In this document: positions 37,601-51,387 of the stretch, in pieces
Layout: every line of letters begins with the position of its first letter
Position numbering within the stretch: the stretch's first letter is position 1
Origin: Eopsaltria australis
Taxonomy: Eukaryota > Chordata > Aves > Passeriformes > Petroicidae
Reading direction: 5' to 3'
Length of the DNA: 64,000 bases
Assembly: GCA_034509425.1 (NCBI GenBank)
Contig: JAVTVJ010000011.1
Span: forward strand, 8,198,001 to 8,262,000
Notes under the pieces: generated by a model
What the model was told of the DNA's origin: nothing
The model's database searches: none
Seen by the model: only the letters and a program-made list of their open reading frames with translations
Position numbers and translations under genes: made by a program

Positions 37601-39276
37601 GTAAAGCAATGTGACTTAGCAGAAACAGAAGCAAGACTTTTCAGCCAGCCTCCTCAGCAAAGGCTGCCGTGTGAACCATGACATTATCATTGCAGAATGA
37701 CAACCTCTCACCAACACCCCACCTGAAACTTGCCCCCTCACTGCAGATGCAAAACAAATACACGTGGGTGTGACATGATTTGCAGTTGGGGAGGGGCAAA
37801 GGTTTTCTCTAAACAGTAAATCTTTAGTACTTCTCAAGCTCTTCAATCATTTATGTGTAACATAAAAGCAGTATCAGTTGTTGAAGGGAAAATGTCATGG
37901 TGATATGTCCAGTAGTTAGGGGATGAGCAACCCCATTTAAATCCTCTATGCAGCCTAGCAGGAATGTGGATCTTAATTTTCCAGCTTTCAGGCTTGCAAG
38001 CACACAGAGAAAGCTCTGAGAATTTGCTGTGAACTCTATCCTATTTCTGTGAAGGCACATTCCCAGGGGCAAAGAAGAGAACTGAGGTATGTCTGATTCC
38101 AAGGAAGATGCCCTGTGATGTTAGAGTGTTGCTTTGTTGCTCTGTTGTGCTGTTTTTAGAAACAGTCTTTTGGAAGAAATAGAATAGCTCCTGCAGAGTA
38201 GGGCAGATGGGTACATTTTAGGATGTTCAGAGTCATATCAAAATACACTGTAAATATTAAACATCCCTTAGAAAACCCAACTATCTTGGATATTTACCTG
38301 GAAGGGAGAGACAGTCCCAAATTGTTGGTGTGATCTGAGCCTACAGCGCATTTGCACTTGGATTCTTTAATACCTGAGTTTCCTTGGAAAGGGAACTCTG
38401 TGAATTTTGTCTCAATCAAGAGTATCTACTATTTTTTATTTCAAGGGACTGTTGTTAATGTTGGGGTAGGTTTTTTTGTACCCTGGAGTGAAAAGTGTTT
38501 CTAATTTTAAATTACTGTCCTGTCTTTCCTTAATTTTCAGCATGAGTCAAGCTGAATTAGTTAATCAAAGCTCCACAGAATGCTCCATCTGTGTAGATCA
38601 ATTGTGCTTTCAGTGCAGCAATCATTTGAAACCTCAGAGTTTTAAGAAAAACTGATCACACAGAAAATCCTTTTGTGGCTTAAGAAGGTAGTGTAAGGAT
38701 TCTGTCTGAAGTTTAATTCAGAGATGTAACCTTATATTAAATGAAAGTTCTTTAAGAATCCACTCCTGCATTTGTAGCCAATATAAAAATACCATGCAAA
38801 GAAAAAGTATTCTGGACAATTTAATTACTGACTACGTAGACATGCTGTGCTTTCCACATGTTTTATTAGAAAGACCTAGGCCACACTGTATGAACTAGCT
38901 AACCACTGCCCTTTGGAAGACCTCAGCATTTATGGATGTAGACCTTCCCGGAGCAGTGAGGAAAGCAACCAACCACAGCAGAAATTACAGAGGTTACTAT
39001 GTTCTGTTATGCTGAGAAAACTGTGTAAGAGAGGGGTTTGGAAACAAATGCTGGTGCTAGAGAAGTGGTGATTATGTCTCTGAGCATCTCTTGAATGTCT
39101 CTTTGAGAAAGAACATCTCAAAGTCTCAAGATTGCCTTGAGGAAGCATAGCTAGGAATAAAGAAAAAAGTCTTTGATTCCTGGAATTTTGTGTGTGTGTA
39201 TTTTCTGGTTAATTTAACTATCTCCCACATGGATTGTGACTCTGCAATAACTTTGAGGGAAATTTTCAATCCACAG
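34661..39276. other. Non-coding interval, nothing recognised
   Basis: AT-rich DNA with an A12 run near 35636-35647. Minus-strand frames at 37616-38102 have chance-like composition. A short TG run lies at 39189-39199. Confidence 0.5.
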
Positions 39277-39333
39277 ATCATAGAATGACGGAATAAGTTG
39301 GGGTGAAGGGGACTTCTAGAACACTCCTCTGCA
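39277..39333 (-). mobile_element. Possible CR1 3'-end remnant
   Basis: The plus strand reads atcatagaatgacgg, which is the reverse complement of a CR1 3' terminus. A degenerate block follows (gttggggtgaaggggacttc ... cactcctctgc) that parallels the usual sequence next to the CR1 end. No further CR1 body follows, so this is either a very short 5'-truncated copy or a heavily mutated one. Confidence 0.45.
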
Positions 39334-42300
39334 GCAGTTTTGCATTGGGGTTGTGAGGAGTTCCTTTTTCAGCTGAGAGAAATTTCTTCCACACCTGCAT
39401 GACTTTCTACATGTTTAAAAGGATTACTTTCATATTTGAGAAGGCTGTCATAACTGCACACCAAAAATAGTTCTTTGCATTCTGAGTGGAGAAATGATTT
39501 TGCCTGGATCAGTGAACATAGCAATAACAGCCATAAAGCTTACTGCAGTTTTTGCAGGAGAGGTTTCTTAAATAGCCAGAGTGGTCTGTCAGATGCAGCA
39601 AAGCATGCAAATGAACTGGGTTATAAAAATAATTCTAACATATAATTTTATGAACACAATCCTTGAAACTCCTTTTCATCACTGTGAAGATACATAAAAT
39701 CACATAGCACAATTGTTTACTGTTGCAGAAGTAACAGAAGCACACTAAACCATCACCCAAAATCATTCCCATAGATCACTTGTTTGGGATAACAAATTAT
39801 TCTGTTCTGTTTTGCAATAAATGAAGGATTTTGGTACAGCAGAAGTGTCTTGTACTGCTAGTATTATTTCCTTTTACAACCACATAAAAAAAGACAAAAT
39901 AGAGAAAGGGCAAATTATTTTCTGTAACTCTGTATGCCTCAATAAAAAAAATAATATTGTAAGAATGTTGCTGATGCATACAGCATAAATGAAACAATCA
40001 GCTGTCATCAATGGTGGTTTTCAAGAACACTTGAAAAGTAAAAAGCCTCCTATAGGCAAGAGGTTAAAACTTGGAGATGTGTTTTCATTTATGAGTGGAA
40101 ATGAGAGTGCAGCTATAGAGATATTGCTTTATTAGCTAATAGTTTAAAGTGAGAATAAATATGTATTTCCACCAATTGTCCATTTAATAAGCTGTATAAT
40201 ATAGCAGAGAATCCTATGGGTAGTTATTACTGTTCTTCTTTTGCTAGGACTTATAGATGTTTCATTCTATAGCATTTGAATGAATGAAAATTTTGAACTC
40301 TATGTTCATAAGATGATGATTTCCAAAGTCTTCAGCTGCATGAATCCTAAAATAATCTCCATTTTATTAGAAGTACACTGAAGATTTATTAAATTAGGTA
40401 AGATGTGTTTTAAAGCTCTTTAAACAATATCAAGGTCTTCTATATATAATTTTCAGTGAGACATATCCTTCCTCATACTGTGTTGTATGCTATAAACTAC
40501 ATTTCTAAAATTAAAACCTCTTTGTGTAATATATGCTGAGCTTTATTATTCAATGTTTTTCCACCGGAGATTAAATTATACTAAAATATGATTACTGTTT
40601 AAAAATTATGAATGTAATTTTAATTAAAAAACTATCATAGTTAAATAAATAAATATAAATTTTGCTAGAAGATTTCACAGTGCATTAAGCTGAACAGTCA
40701 CTATGATTCTGTGAAACACATGGTTTAAGATAAGAAGATATTTATGAGGAAATTAAGATATACCACAAAAATACGTCTGCCATTTCTTTGCCTGAAAGGT
40801 AGGATCCATTGAGAGATTCATGCATTTCTTTTGCACAAACCTCAGATGTTTTTCTCTATTACTGAGTCTTAGTGATGTGAATTTCTTAATACTTGTGGAA
40901 GGAAAATTTAAAAGCTTTTCTTCTAGAGTAAACTGTCTTGGACAGGTGGAAAAACTTTTGAGTGATAGTTCTTTTTATGATAAAGTCTAAAGTTAATGTT
41001 AATTGCACTTTTAGAAATGGTAATGAGCTGATTTAAAAGTGACAACAAAACAAACTAGGTTGTATTTCTGCATTTTAAAGCCGGTCATATAAATGCATTT
41101 TAAACACTGCATTGAAATTTGTGATTTTTAATGTGAGGAATTAAAAATAGAAGAAAAGTATACAATATACCAAGGGTTTCTCCCTCACCAGTGCTGGAAA
41201 TGCATCTGTTTTAATATTGCTTTTATTTAAGTGACTTCACTTTCACCTCTTCCCGAGAAAGCTGGTTGCTCTCTCACGGCCATTTCTGGTAGAACTGTCC
41301 ATGGTTACAAAGGCCCTCACATTTGAAATTCAGAGTACTTTGCCTAATGAAGGCTTTATATAAAGACCAATTTTTACATTTTCTCTCCCTAATCCTGTGA
41401 TCCAAATCTCCCCTGTCAGCATAAGGACTGAGTGAGCTACACCCGGGGGGAACATTGCAGGTGTCTTGAGCAATTTGTCTCAATGGGCAGTACATTCAGA
41501 TTATTGCCCAACATATCCTGGTGGTGAGAAGTTTGCTCAACTTCTGACCTTGCAGATCTCAGGAAGGTAGTATTGCATAGGCAAAACTGCTACTTTGACA
41601 TTGTATATCTAATAATCATAAGCTGTGAGATATTTTAGAGACCGTGCTCTCCAAATAGCACTCGTTACTGACAGCTCTGGCTGGCAAGCAGGATGGAAAT
41701 GAAATGACGTGGGACAAATCATCGCTCATCAAACAAGAAAATATTTCTCATTTTTTTCCACTGTTACTTTGCTGTTTGGGGAAGGATGCCTTATTCCTTA
41801 TGGAGTCTCCAATTATTTGAAGAGCTCTAAACCTCATCCAGATGGAGTTCCATGTGATGCTGAGTAAACAAAGTTGGCTATGGCAGCAGTAGTGTATGAC
41901 TACAGGCCAGGTTCAATGACCATAGGGCTGTCTTCTGCAACACTGAAGCCTATGGAGATTAACTGCTACCTGCAACAGAGGAGAGTGCTAGACCTAAATG
42001 TATGTGTAGACATCCTACACAGAATCTGTCTACTCTGTTCTCTAGTCTATTGAGAGTGCCTTACTGCTAACCTGTTTGAAAAATACTAATTAAAGGGGTT
42101 AATATGCCTCTGTCACTACAAAATACAAAACAACATGGGCTTCAGTCTGCTCATGCTCACAGCAAACAAGATTAATTATTGATAAGTTTTTATTTAAAGA
42201 AGTAAAAAATTGTGGGGTGGGGGAATCCACTCAGGCTTGCAAAACATTAAGAAAAAAAAGTATTTTAAGAGCCGATATTATTCCCTTTCATGCTAGCTTG

Positions 42301-45300
42301 GTGTATTTCTAGAGGGACCGGTTTTCTTTTTACTTTGCTTTTAGAAAATCTTGTCTGACAATCTTTTAGAGGGTACTGAAGATGATAACTATTGGAGGAA
42401 GACTGAAGAAAGAAGGTACTAGAGATTTGAGCTATTGTGGTTGCTTTTGCTGATGACAAAGCAACATGCACACAGAAGAGGGGGAATAAAGAACAACAAA
42501 GACTACAAATTTAGTTTCTGGCTCATGCTGAAAATCTTACAGTTAAAGACAGGCAGAACTCCTGGTCTCATCACCCATTGTGAAGTCTGTCAAATATCAT
42601 CATGCTTGGGGCTGTGCTTTTAGCTGCCTTTCTAACATGAGAGGTGCTCACAGCAGTATCACAGAAGCAAGTAAGAAAAGAAGCTGTAGTAGACTAAATG
42701 GAAGCATGGGAGGGTCAAAAGGAGAGAGAGGCAGAAAAAGAATCATGTAAAAGGAAAAAAAGGGTGGTAAAAGCTTCCATTTAGCTGGTTCACATGACTT
42801 ATGTACCTAAAGAAAACAAAAATCTTTTTTTCAGTCTCATCAAGGAGGTGATAAAGAAGGATACTGATATTGGATGCTCCTTTCAGCCTTCCCACCCCCC
42901 CAAAACTTTGCATTAGAAAAAAGGTCTAAAACTGGTAGAGTAGCTCTTCTTTTCATCAATTTACTTAACAGTGTGAACTAAACTCTAGGATTAAAATTTT
43001 AGTTAATTCATTTCCATATCTATATGTCTCATGTTCACTAGTTACGAGCATAAAGTAGTTTGATTTGAGTCCCTTTTTGTAGTTTTGCTAAATGTTTTCT
43101 CTACCATGATCTTTTGATGACATTTCTAACCAATTTAATCTAACAAGTGAAGTTGGACTTTCATTATTTGGACAAACATTATGCAGCCCTTGTCTTAGGC
43201 AATGTAATTGCATTAATAGAGCACTTTCATTTTTGGGTTCTAAATAAAATTTAAAAATACTAAATAAACCACTGACATCTTAGTATCTTTCTGAGAGCAT
43301 GCTAGTGCTGTTTTTCCCCCCTCCCTCCATCCCTCTCTCTTATATGAAGAAAACAGTACTTGAGATGATGCAACTTTCTGAAGATCATTCAAGATGTTGG
43401 TGGCAGAGTCTGAAGCTCTTGGCTCATGTCCTTGTAATCCAGGCAATTAATTAATCTCCTCTAGGGTACTGTAACTAAAAGACAAACGTTTGTAGGCAAT
43501 GTAAGTAAGACTTAATTTTAATAAAAAATCCTTTATTTTTTTACTTTTATTTTCTCCTGGGCTTAGAAGTATAACTATATAATCTTTCATGAGTAGGCCC
43601 TTTAAAAGCCTAACTTCTTTTAAAATGACATAATCTTGTTTCATGGTTTCAATTTTAAGTAAGCAATTCTAAAATAGTCACAAGGCAACATAACCAGCTG
43701 CTTGGTATTTCTGTTAAGCACTGCACTGTTGTGCTAGGTGCCATTAGCATTTTGCAAGCAAGTGTGATTGAATACAAAATGAGGAGTTTCTGTGTAGCAA
43801 GTACTTGTGTTTTTATAAAAACTTGCCACACCAATATTTTTCTTATTTTTCCCCTAACAGCTGACTGAGAGGTGGCTGGGGATCCATGGCAGTGACCATG
43901 GCAATACTGCTTTCAATTATATATCTTCCCAGAAGTTAAAACCACTATGGATTAGATTTTTGTAAATACAGAGGTGGAGTTTGTTCCTTAATCCTATGCA
44001 ATGCATTGACTAAAATATAAACAAATCAGGGAGAAAAATCCCCTCATATTAATATTATCATATTAAATTTTTTTGTTGTATGACTATACATTGAAGAGCA
44101 AGAAATGACTTCACTAAAATTAATGGCAGGTATTTCAGTTAAAAACCCCCATACAACCAAACAACATAAAAGCATTAAGAACAAAGTGACCTCACAGAAA
44201 ACTAACTTAATCTGTCATCTTTCAAGAGATTTTCTCTTTTTCTGCTTCCTGTTCCTGAATATAACATAAAAAAAGGTGGGACATATTGCTAGTTAAGAAA
44301 ACTGCAATGTGGTAAACAGTATCACACGTTTGTTTTGTAACACTAGTGATGTGTGCCTTCTAGCCCCTAGCTGATTATTATCAGTTAGATTCACAGGTGG
44401 ATTTTGCTGAAAATGAGTTTGTTGCTGTGCTGCAGTCTCTGCTGCCTCTCTTGTATCTTGCACATCTTGGAGAATGTCACTGAAGGTGCTGCAAATGCTG
44501 CTTGGCACAATGTCCTTCCTGAGCCAGTGAGACTTCTTGGTGAGTAAGGCTGATGAGCTTCCTAAAAGGCAGCTGAGTAGCATGGATGGGGAGACATAAG
44601 ACACTGATAAAGAACCATTTTGTGAAAATAGCTGAGGGTTTTTTTCCCTGTTTTTCTTCCACAAATGGAGTCCATGAAGAGTGCAGAAACATGTGCTGAT
44701 TCACTGGCATTTATTTTAACTGGATCAAGAGGTAATGTCTATACTTGTATTAACAGGAGGGCATCAGAATATGAAGTAGTACAATAAAAAAAAAAAAGTC
44801 AGCAATTTCTTAGATGCTGACTGTGTATAAGTCATTAGGAGAAGAGACACCTGAGTCCAGCACTGCACTGAAGGCGTTTTCTTTACCCATGTTCTTGCCC
44901 AGGTGTGCTGAAGGAATGTCAGAGGCACTGTTATTTAACATTGACATCCTGATAAGGACAAAAGTTCTGGTGTGTCTGATCTGATCTCCAATATATGGGA
45001 AGATCTTGGGACAAGCTGGAAGGAATTTTATACCAAGAATAGCTTCTGAGTTTTTAGTTTTTTAGCAAAGAAATCATGTTTCTTTTGTGGATAATTTTCT
45101 GTTGCCACAATTTCTGTGTTTCACAGAGGCTTCTGTAAGTATGTATGGGACAGAACCCTATTGTAATAATTTCATAAACTCAGATACTGAGACCAGATAA
45201 AGGTCTCAGTACATTTCCAATGTAACCTTAAGTCCAGACTAGATTTCCTAGTTCAACACCCTCTCCCCACTCACCTATTTGTCTCTGATGGTATTGTAAA

Positions 45301-48300
45301 GAACAGACACTGCTATACATGTCTCACAGCATTTAAATATCTTGCAGGTATTTTCAGAACTGTAAATTTTTTTTTTTTTGGTCATGCTCCTCTGTCAACC
45401 TTGCTTGCAAACACTGACAACCAGGATGTATCTCATAGAAATCATCCTGGCATTAGTGATATAAATAAAAATACTCGCCCTCTTTTCATAGTTCCATAAA
45501 TAGAAAACTTCTCAAGAATTTGAGAGAACTCACTATGATGTATAAAATGAATCAAATATATTGCAGAAGTGAAGAATCAGATCCAGTGTGTCCTTCTCCT
45601 GCCTTGATAACCGGTCTATGTGTGTTCCTGAAAACATGACCCAGTTAAAACAGACTCATACCAGAATTTTGAAATTATGCCATTTCCACATGTTCACTTC
45701 CCGTCTGAGTAGCAACTATCAGATTTAACACAGCAAAATTTCAAAGACTGCTGAGCAAACCTCATTTTTTATATGGAACTCAGTGTCACCCCCTCCCAAA
45801 CAGTGGTCTAACAATAAGGGGGACAATTAATTTGCCTCTGTGAGAGATGTGGAAGGTAACTGCAAGTAATGTAAAGCATTGTGTGGACATTATCTTTTGA
45901 ATTCTGTTTTTTTGATATGTGTTTATGTATTGGATCCATACAATACATATATGTGTACTATACATACTCAACTTAGCTCACTAGTATAACCCTGACTTCC
46001 ACTTATGGCTTTCCTTTCCATGCTGACATTGCTGTTTCTGGAACTACAAGGGCACGTATATGTATATTCATAAGCAAAGAACATATATGAAAATAAAAGC
46101 TCAAATGACTCACCTAAGAGATTTTATTTTTCAAAACATAGGTTGCAGACAATCCTTTATTCTCTATGAAACTGGAATAAATATTGGGGTAAAAAACAGG
46201 CAAAATTATGGTCAAATATTTGACGCAGTTTTTGGAGGTATTTTTTGCAGACTTGCAGTGCTAAAAGAAATTTCTATCTGGGTCTGCCACCATTTAAACT
46301 TTCTCTTTCTTTCCCCCGCATGATGTTTTCATTCTTGGCTCATCTCTAGATTTTACTGGAGTTTGAAACCAAACCAAGTCTCAGTCTGTAGATTTTAGTG
46401 TAACTTACAATGGAAGGCAGAACAATCCAAATCTATGCAAAAATCCCCACTACATTGCTTTAACCAGAGCTTTAATGGACACTGTTACACAATAATTCTT
46501 TTTACCAAGACTTGCAAAATGAATACTGCCACTTTTTATCAATACTGCTCCAGCAAAATTGGTTCTACGGATATGTCTGTCCCAACCACTAGGTTATCTT
46601 TCCATTATGTCTAATATATTTATGAAAGATGAGGAGTTTAAGACATAAGAGTGAAGCTAAGGTTAAACTTCCAGCCATTATTGCTCTTCCTGTCTTGCAC
46701 AGTTACTTCATTTCAAAACCATATCCGTCCCTTAACACTATGCTTCATATTCTGCTTTCCTGCAATGGCTTAACTGGTGATACGAGTTCAGCAGAAAGGA
46801 TTTTATCTTCTTGTCTCTGTAATTCAGGTGTAATTTTGTGAACTTGGAATGTTACTTTATAAAATCTGCTAGCTTTATGATTTAAACCTTGTGTCAGAGT
46901 TTTTTTCTATCTTACTTAGAAAATAAATTTAGAAATTAAGGAAGTTCTTCCAATTACTTTAGAATCATTTGGTCTTCTCCAAATTCCTCCTGTCTCCATG
47001 AAATATACATCAATTTTAGTTTATGTTTGTTGTCTGTATAAAAAGTATATATTACCTATAGATGATCTACCACTTGCATTTCATGTCCAATGGCCATATA
47101 TTTACCTTTATCTTAGATAGGGTGTCAATACATTATTTAAGACAAGACGACTTCTTCAATCACAAAACTGAAAAAGATTATTGGAAAATGTCATTGTGAT
47201 ACATAATATCACTATAATTTGAATATTTAATTTTTATCCAGTGCATATTATTGTAACACTGAATCTCAACTTTAGCTGTTTGTCAGATGGGATTTTGTGC
47301 GGCAATGGGAAGGAGCTCAAAACTCTGAGTCTCTATGCTGCAACATTTTAAGAGCTGCTGAACTTTACCTTTTGTCTTTCAATTCTCACAAGCTTTTTCC
47401 CTCCATTCCTTTTGACATTGCCTGGTTCTTAAATATTCTTTTGAAATAACATGAGTAAGGCAAAAAGTAATTGGTAATTCCATTCCTATTCTCCAGTTTA
47501 AATAAATGTCGATGCAAATGTAGAATACTATTCTGCACTGGAGTAGTTAAAAAGGAGGAGGTTTGAGTGTTTTGTTTTCTTTATACCAACAATTCCACCT
47601 GTATTACAGGAAGAACAATGTCATTTCAATATTCAATATGAAGACCTATTTCATTTTGGATAATAAAAAAACAAAATTGCAGAATAACATTTTCAAACAG
47701 ATAATTTACAGAGTAGGTTTTATTTTGTATTACAGTATGCTTTTCATAAAAATTCCAGAATTGCTATCTAGAATGTATTGTACATCCCATTCTGCAGAAT
47801 GGCATCTCAGAACATTTATTTTTAATGTGCAGTAGCTTCTGAGAGTTCAGGGTTATTGCTATGGTAGTATAGTTTATCAAAAGAAATATTAAAAGTAGAG
47901 GAAAGGAGTGCAATCACTCTGCAGTAGAGACACAAAATCATGTGGTTCAGTTTAGAAAAACATGTTAAACATTGACATTCTGGCAGTAATGGAGTTTAAC
48001 AGCCATCATGGTGAGTCAGTGCTCAGTAAATTGAAACAATGAGAAATACAGCTGAAAACTTATGACCTACATTTCTAGTGACTGGTGATTTGGAGCCTAG
48101 AGCCCTTGCATATTCAAGGCAAGGCACAGTGAAGGGGACTAGGTCTCAAAAACAAGATCTCTGGAATATCTCCAAGACTGAGTTACTCAAAATCAAGTCT
48201 TGCTTTTTTGGAAGTGCATCACACTCTCACATCTGATTAAAAAGTAGTGAGGAAATCATATCATTAGAATGCATATACTGCTACTTTTACTGAACTCTTT

Positions 48301-48522
48301 GACCTCATACAGTTAATTAATTTGTGAGGCAAAGTTCTGCAATGTTGATGAAAGAAATGAAAAAATAGCTTTTGATCAACCTCCATTGATCTATATGAAT
48401 TTACGTCTTTTGGGGATCTGGCTCTCAGTGCCCATGTAACCTGGAGCCTTCACTGTAATATATTACCTGCCTGTAACTTTTATATGTGTATAATATATAT
48501 TCTTATATATACAAACCATACA
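39334..48522. other. Non-coding interval, nothing firmly recognised
   Basis: About 9 kb of AT-rich DNA with A or T runs at 44786-44797 and 45367-45379. Minus-strand frames at 41274-41495, 42265-42471 and 44293-44664 look protein-like in composition but lack paired splice sites. A stretch near 43375-43440 faintly resembles the core of a CORE-SINE (see findings). Confidence 0.5.
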
Positions 48523-48770
48523 ATCATAGAATGGCATGGATTGGAAGGGACCCTAAAGATCATCTAGCTCCAACCCCCATGCCACAGACAGGAACATCTC
48601 CTCTGGGACCAGGTTGCTCAGTACCCCATCCAACCTGGCTTTGATCACTGCTGGCTTCCTTGCCCTCTCTGGCTTCCTTGCAGGCCCCTTTCAGGTACTG
48701 GGATGCTGCTATGAGGTCTCCACATGACCTTGTCTTCTCCAGGTTGAGCAGCCCCAACTTTCTAAGAGCC
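48523..48770 (-). mobile_element. CR1 LINE, 5'-truncated 3' tail
   Basis: The left edge (atcatagaatgg) is the reverse complement of the CR1 3' end, so the element points leftward. Inside it are ggattggaagggaccc and catctagctccaaccccca near the 3' end, and cttctccaggttgagcagcc at 48734-48753 from the upstream body. About 250 bases are kept. An internal deletion is likely, because the tail and the upstream block are closer than in a full tail and an imperfect ctggcttccttgc duplication sits between them (48649-48683). The minus-strand frame 48560-48778 is within it and is not a gene. Confidence 0.93.
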
Positions 48771-50050
48771 AACATCATCTGTATTTACTTCATAATCATC
48801 ATTATTTATGTACTTTATAATCAACATTTACTTTATAACCATCTTGTTAACAGGTTTGCAAAACAATCAGACTGATGTAAAGGACTATTTCACAGGAAAG
48901 GTTGAGCCCCAGTCCGTGCAATGAACCAGCAGTAAGCCTAGTTACTATCTGAGACAGGCCCTGGAGGTGCTTCTGCCAGAGGACATCAAATCTGTTTTTG
49001 TTCTAATGCACACAAAAATGTGTGTCCATGCACATAAAATGCAATGATGTACAGGCACATTGTGCATAAGCTGAATGCACTGAAAAATGAGGTAAACTTA
49101 GACATCAGAAAGCAGGTATAAGAGCAAACAGAAGAATACATTTTAAATCAGTTAGACCTTCAGGGCTGGTTGCTGTTGTCCCCAGACTAAGTATTACAGT
49201 TCTCATCATATTCACATCCATTTTGCAACTGAGCCTGGAGAACACAGTTTATGTTTAAGCTTCTCTCTAAACCCCCTGTATAATAATGGGCCGATACGAC
49301 CTCTACAGCAATCTTTACTGTCCTTGTAATGATTGCATAGAATAACCATGTCATTTTGAGTAGGAATGTCTGTGTGATCCTGCTTCGGATACTTCTAAGG
49401 AGGCAAATATGTTTCGTTATTTCTCTTTCTTTTGAAACATTCAGACATGTTTTCTTCTCACTTCTGAAGTGTGGTATGTTTCCTAGTAAAGCAGAAACCA
49501 CACTTAGCTCCAAGAGTGATCGTGACACCAAAACTCACAGTGCTGGCAGGACTGATTGCAGAGATTTTCCTTTTGCTTTGTTTTTCCATCTGTCCTCTCT
49601 CATGTGAGTTTCTTGGTCATTCATGTAAGGATTTCTTCTGTGTTGTGTGTTGACCTTTCCCTTTTGTGATCACGTATTCTCTGATGATTTTGTTGTTTTC
49701 TTGCATCTCTTGGGAGAGATTCTTTTTGTAGAAAGTCCTGATTAGGGCCCCCTGGCCATGTGCTGGTTTAGACTTCTGATCCCTTTCATGCATGCAATGT
49801 TCTTTGATGAAATGAGCTTTATGATTGCAAAGCCTAAATATTTGGAAAATATATGAAATATTAATATATTTATGGACATTAGTGAAATGAGCGGTTTAAT
49901 TTCTCAATCATCCATGTACAGGAAGGAGAAACTTGAATTTGTGCAATAACCATATGATTATGATCAGTGCATAATGATGGCTTTTTTATTATTTGTGATT
50001 TTAAGTTTGACTTAACTGCTTTTTTCCCAAGTGGCTTCTACCAATGAAAT

Positions 50051-50064
50051 CACACACACACACA
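50051..50064 (+). repeat. (CA)7 dinucleotide run
   Basis: Seven CA units in tandem, short for a polymorphic microsatellite. Confidence 0.9.
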
Positions 50065-50549
50065 AAAGAAGTAATGTGTTTGATGCATTTTTCTACCTTG
50101 AAATGTTGAAATTAACTTTGTCTCTAAGTTTCCAGGCTCTGTATCACTGAACAATTCTGCATTCTCTGAAGGCCTGTTGCTTTTTGTTTGCTTTTATTTA
50201 AATTGTTTACATTACTGGTTTTGACTTCGACAACTTTGTTTTAACACATTTTTGTCTTGTTTTGTAGTATATCTCTGTTCCTTAAAAACACTGAAGTATC
50301 TATTTGCTCAGTAGCAGCCAATTAAAAGATCAGATGTGATAAAATGATATAGTGCAGTTGGGCAACTTGAGAAAATGTGAAATATGTGTTTATGTCTTAT
50401 TTTGTTCTGATTTTTACATCAATAACACCTTGTCTTCCTCCGTATGTTAATGAGTACCAAGTAACACTAACTCATGACACTTACACGTTCTGTATCTTCT
50501 AAAACCAGGTTTAACACTAACTTATCATTATGTATTTGTTACTATTTAT

Positions 50550-50573
50550 CTCAGTTATATTTATATAACTGAG
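50550..50573. repeat. Near-perfect palindrome, 11-base arms, 2-base centre
   Basis: The arms CTCAGTTATAT and ATATAACTGAG are exact reverse complements separated by TT. The symmetry is read directly. It could be a dimer binding site or a small cruciform-prone sequence; no gene or mobile element is attached to it. Confidence 0.9.
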
Positions 50574-50660
50574 CTACAAGTGAAGCACAGAGTATTTATG
50601 TCTCTGGGCTATTCAGTGTTTCATGCTTAAACATTTAGTTTAGAAGTTGAACTGGAACAA

Positions 50661-50696
50661 GAATAAAGAAAGAAAAAAATGAAAAAAAAAAAAGAT
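50661..50696 (+). repeat. A-rich low-complexity tract
   Basis: A run of A with scattered G and T (GAATAAAGAAAG then A12). No body of a retrocopy is recognisable to its left, so it is treated as simple sequence. Confidence 0.8.
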
Positions 50697-51358
50697 AAGA
50701 TGATGTTTCATCTGCTTCTTGAAGTAAATTTAAAATAATAAATGGTGGCAGTTGTTGAAGAATTTTAGTGTTTCAGTGAATTCCTGAAAGCTCTTAAGTC
50801 AGTCTCAAAGTAAATAAATTTCACTTTTCATCTTCTCCATATTTCAGTTATCAGAAAAGCACCATACAATGTCTGTGTTATATTTTAAGAGTCATCTTCA
50901 AGTTATTCTCCTTCAGTTTTCAGGCCATTGTCAAAACAATTATCTGCTTTTTTTCTCAAGATATCCACTCTCTGTGGGAGCAAGGTATCCTTGAGCACAT
51001 TGCTACATCAGAAGGCTGATTATGATCATGAATGGTGGTGCTGAGTCATTTTATTTCCTTTTTTGTTGGGTGGAGCTGAAAGAGCCCAATATAGGTTTAC
51101 AGCTACCCTAAAATTGCTACTGCTGTGTTATTCCAATGTACGTGAGAGTCTACCTCTAGCTAAATCCAAAAGTGGGCACTTGGGAGAGAAATGCTCTAGT
51201 AGAAAGGGATTGCAAGAGTTAGATTTTTCTGCTCAGGGCTGTCATTTGTTCACAATTTCACCTTGAGCAAGAACTTTAAAATACCGTCTGCTGCATCTGA
51301 CTTATTTGGACAGTTGTTGAGGTTCTCAATAGGTACAAATCTTCCTTACATTCCTGTT

Positions 51359-51387
51359 AAAAAAAACAAAAAAAACAACAACAAAAG
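51359..51387 (+). repeat. A-rich (AAC)n-like tract
   Basis: Poly-A interrupted by C, ending in CAACAACAA. Simple low-complexity sequence. Confidence 0.8.

Noticed and set aside
44293..44710. Minus-strand frames with Gln/Asp-rich peptide (DILQDVQDTREAAETAAQQQ)
   Set aside because: An acceptor-like site exists, but no convincing donor and no family match were found.
45230..45262. CR1-end-like string (agatttcctagttcaacacc)
   Set aside because: No adjoining octamer end or CR1 body; similarity too short.
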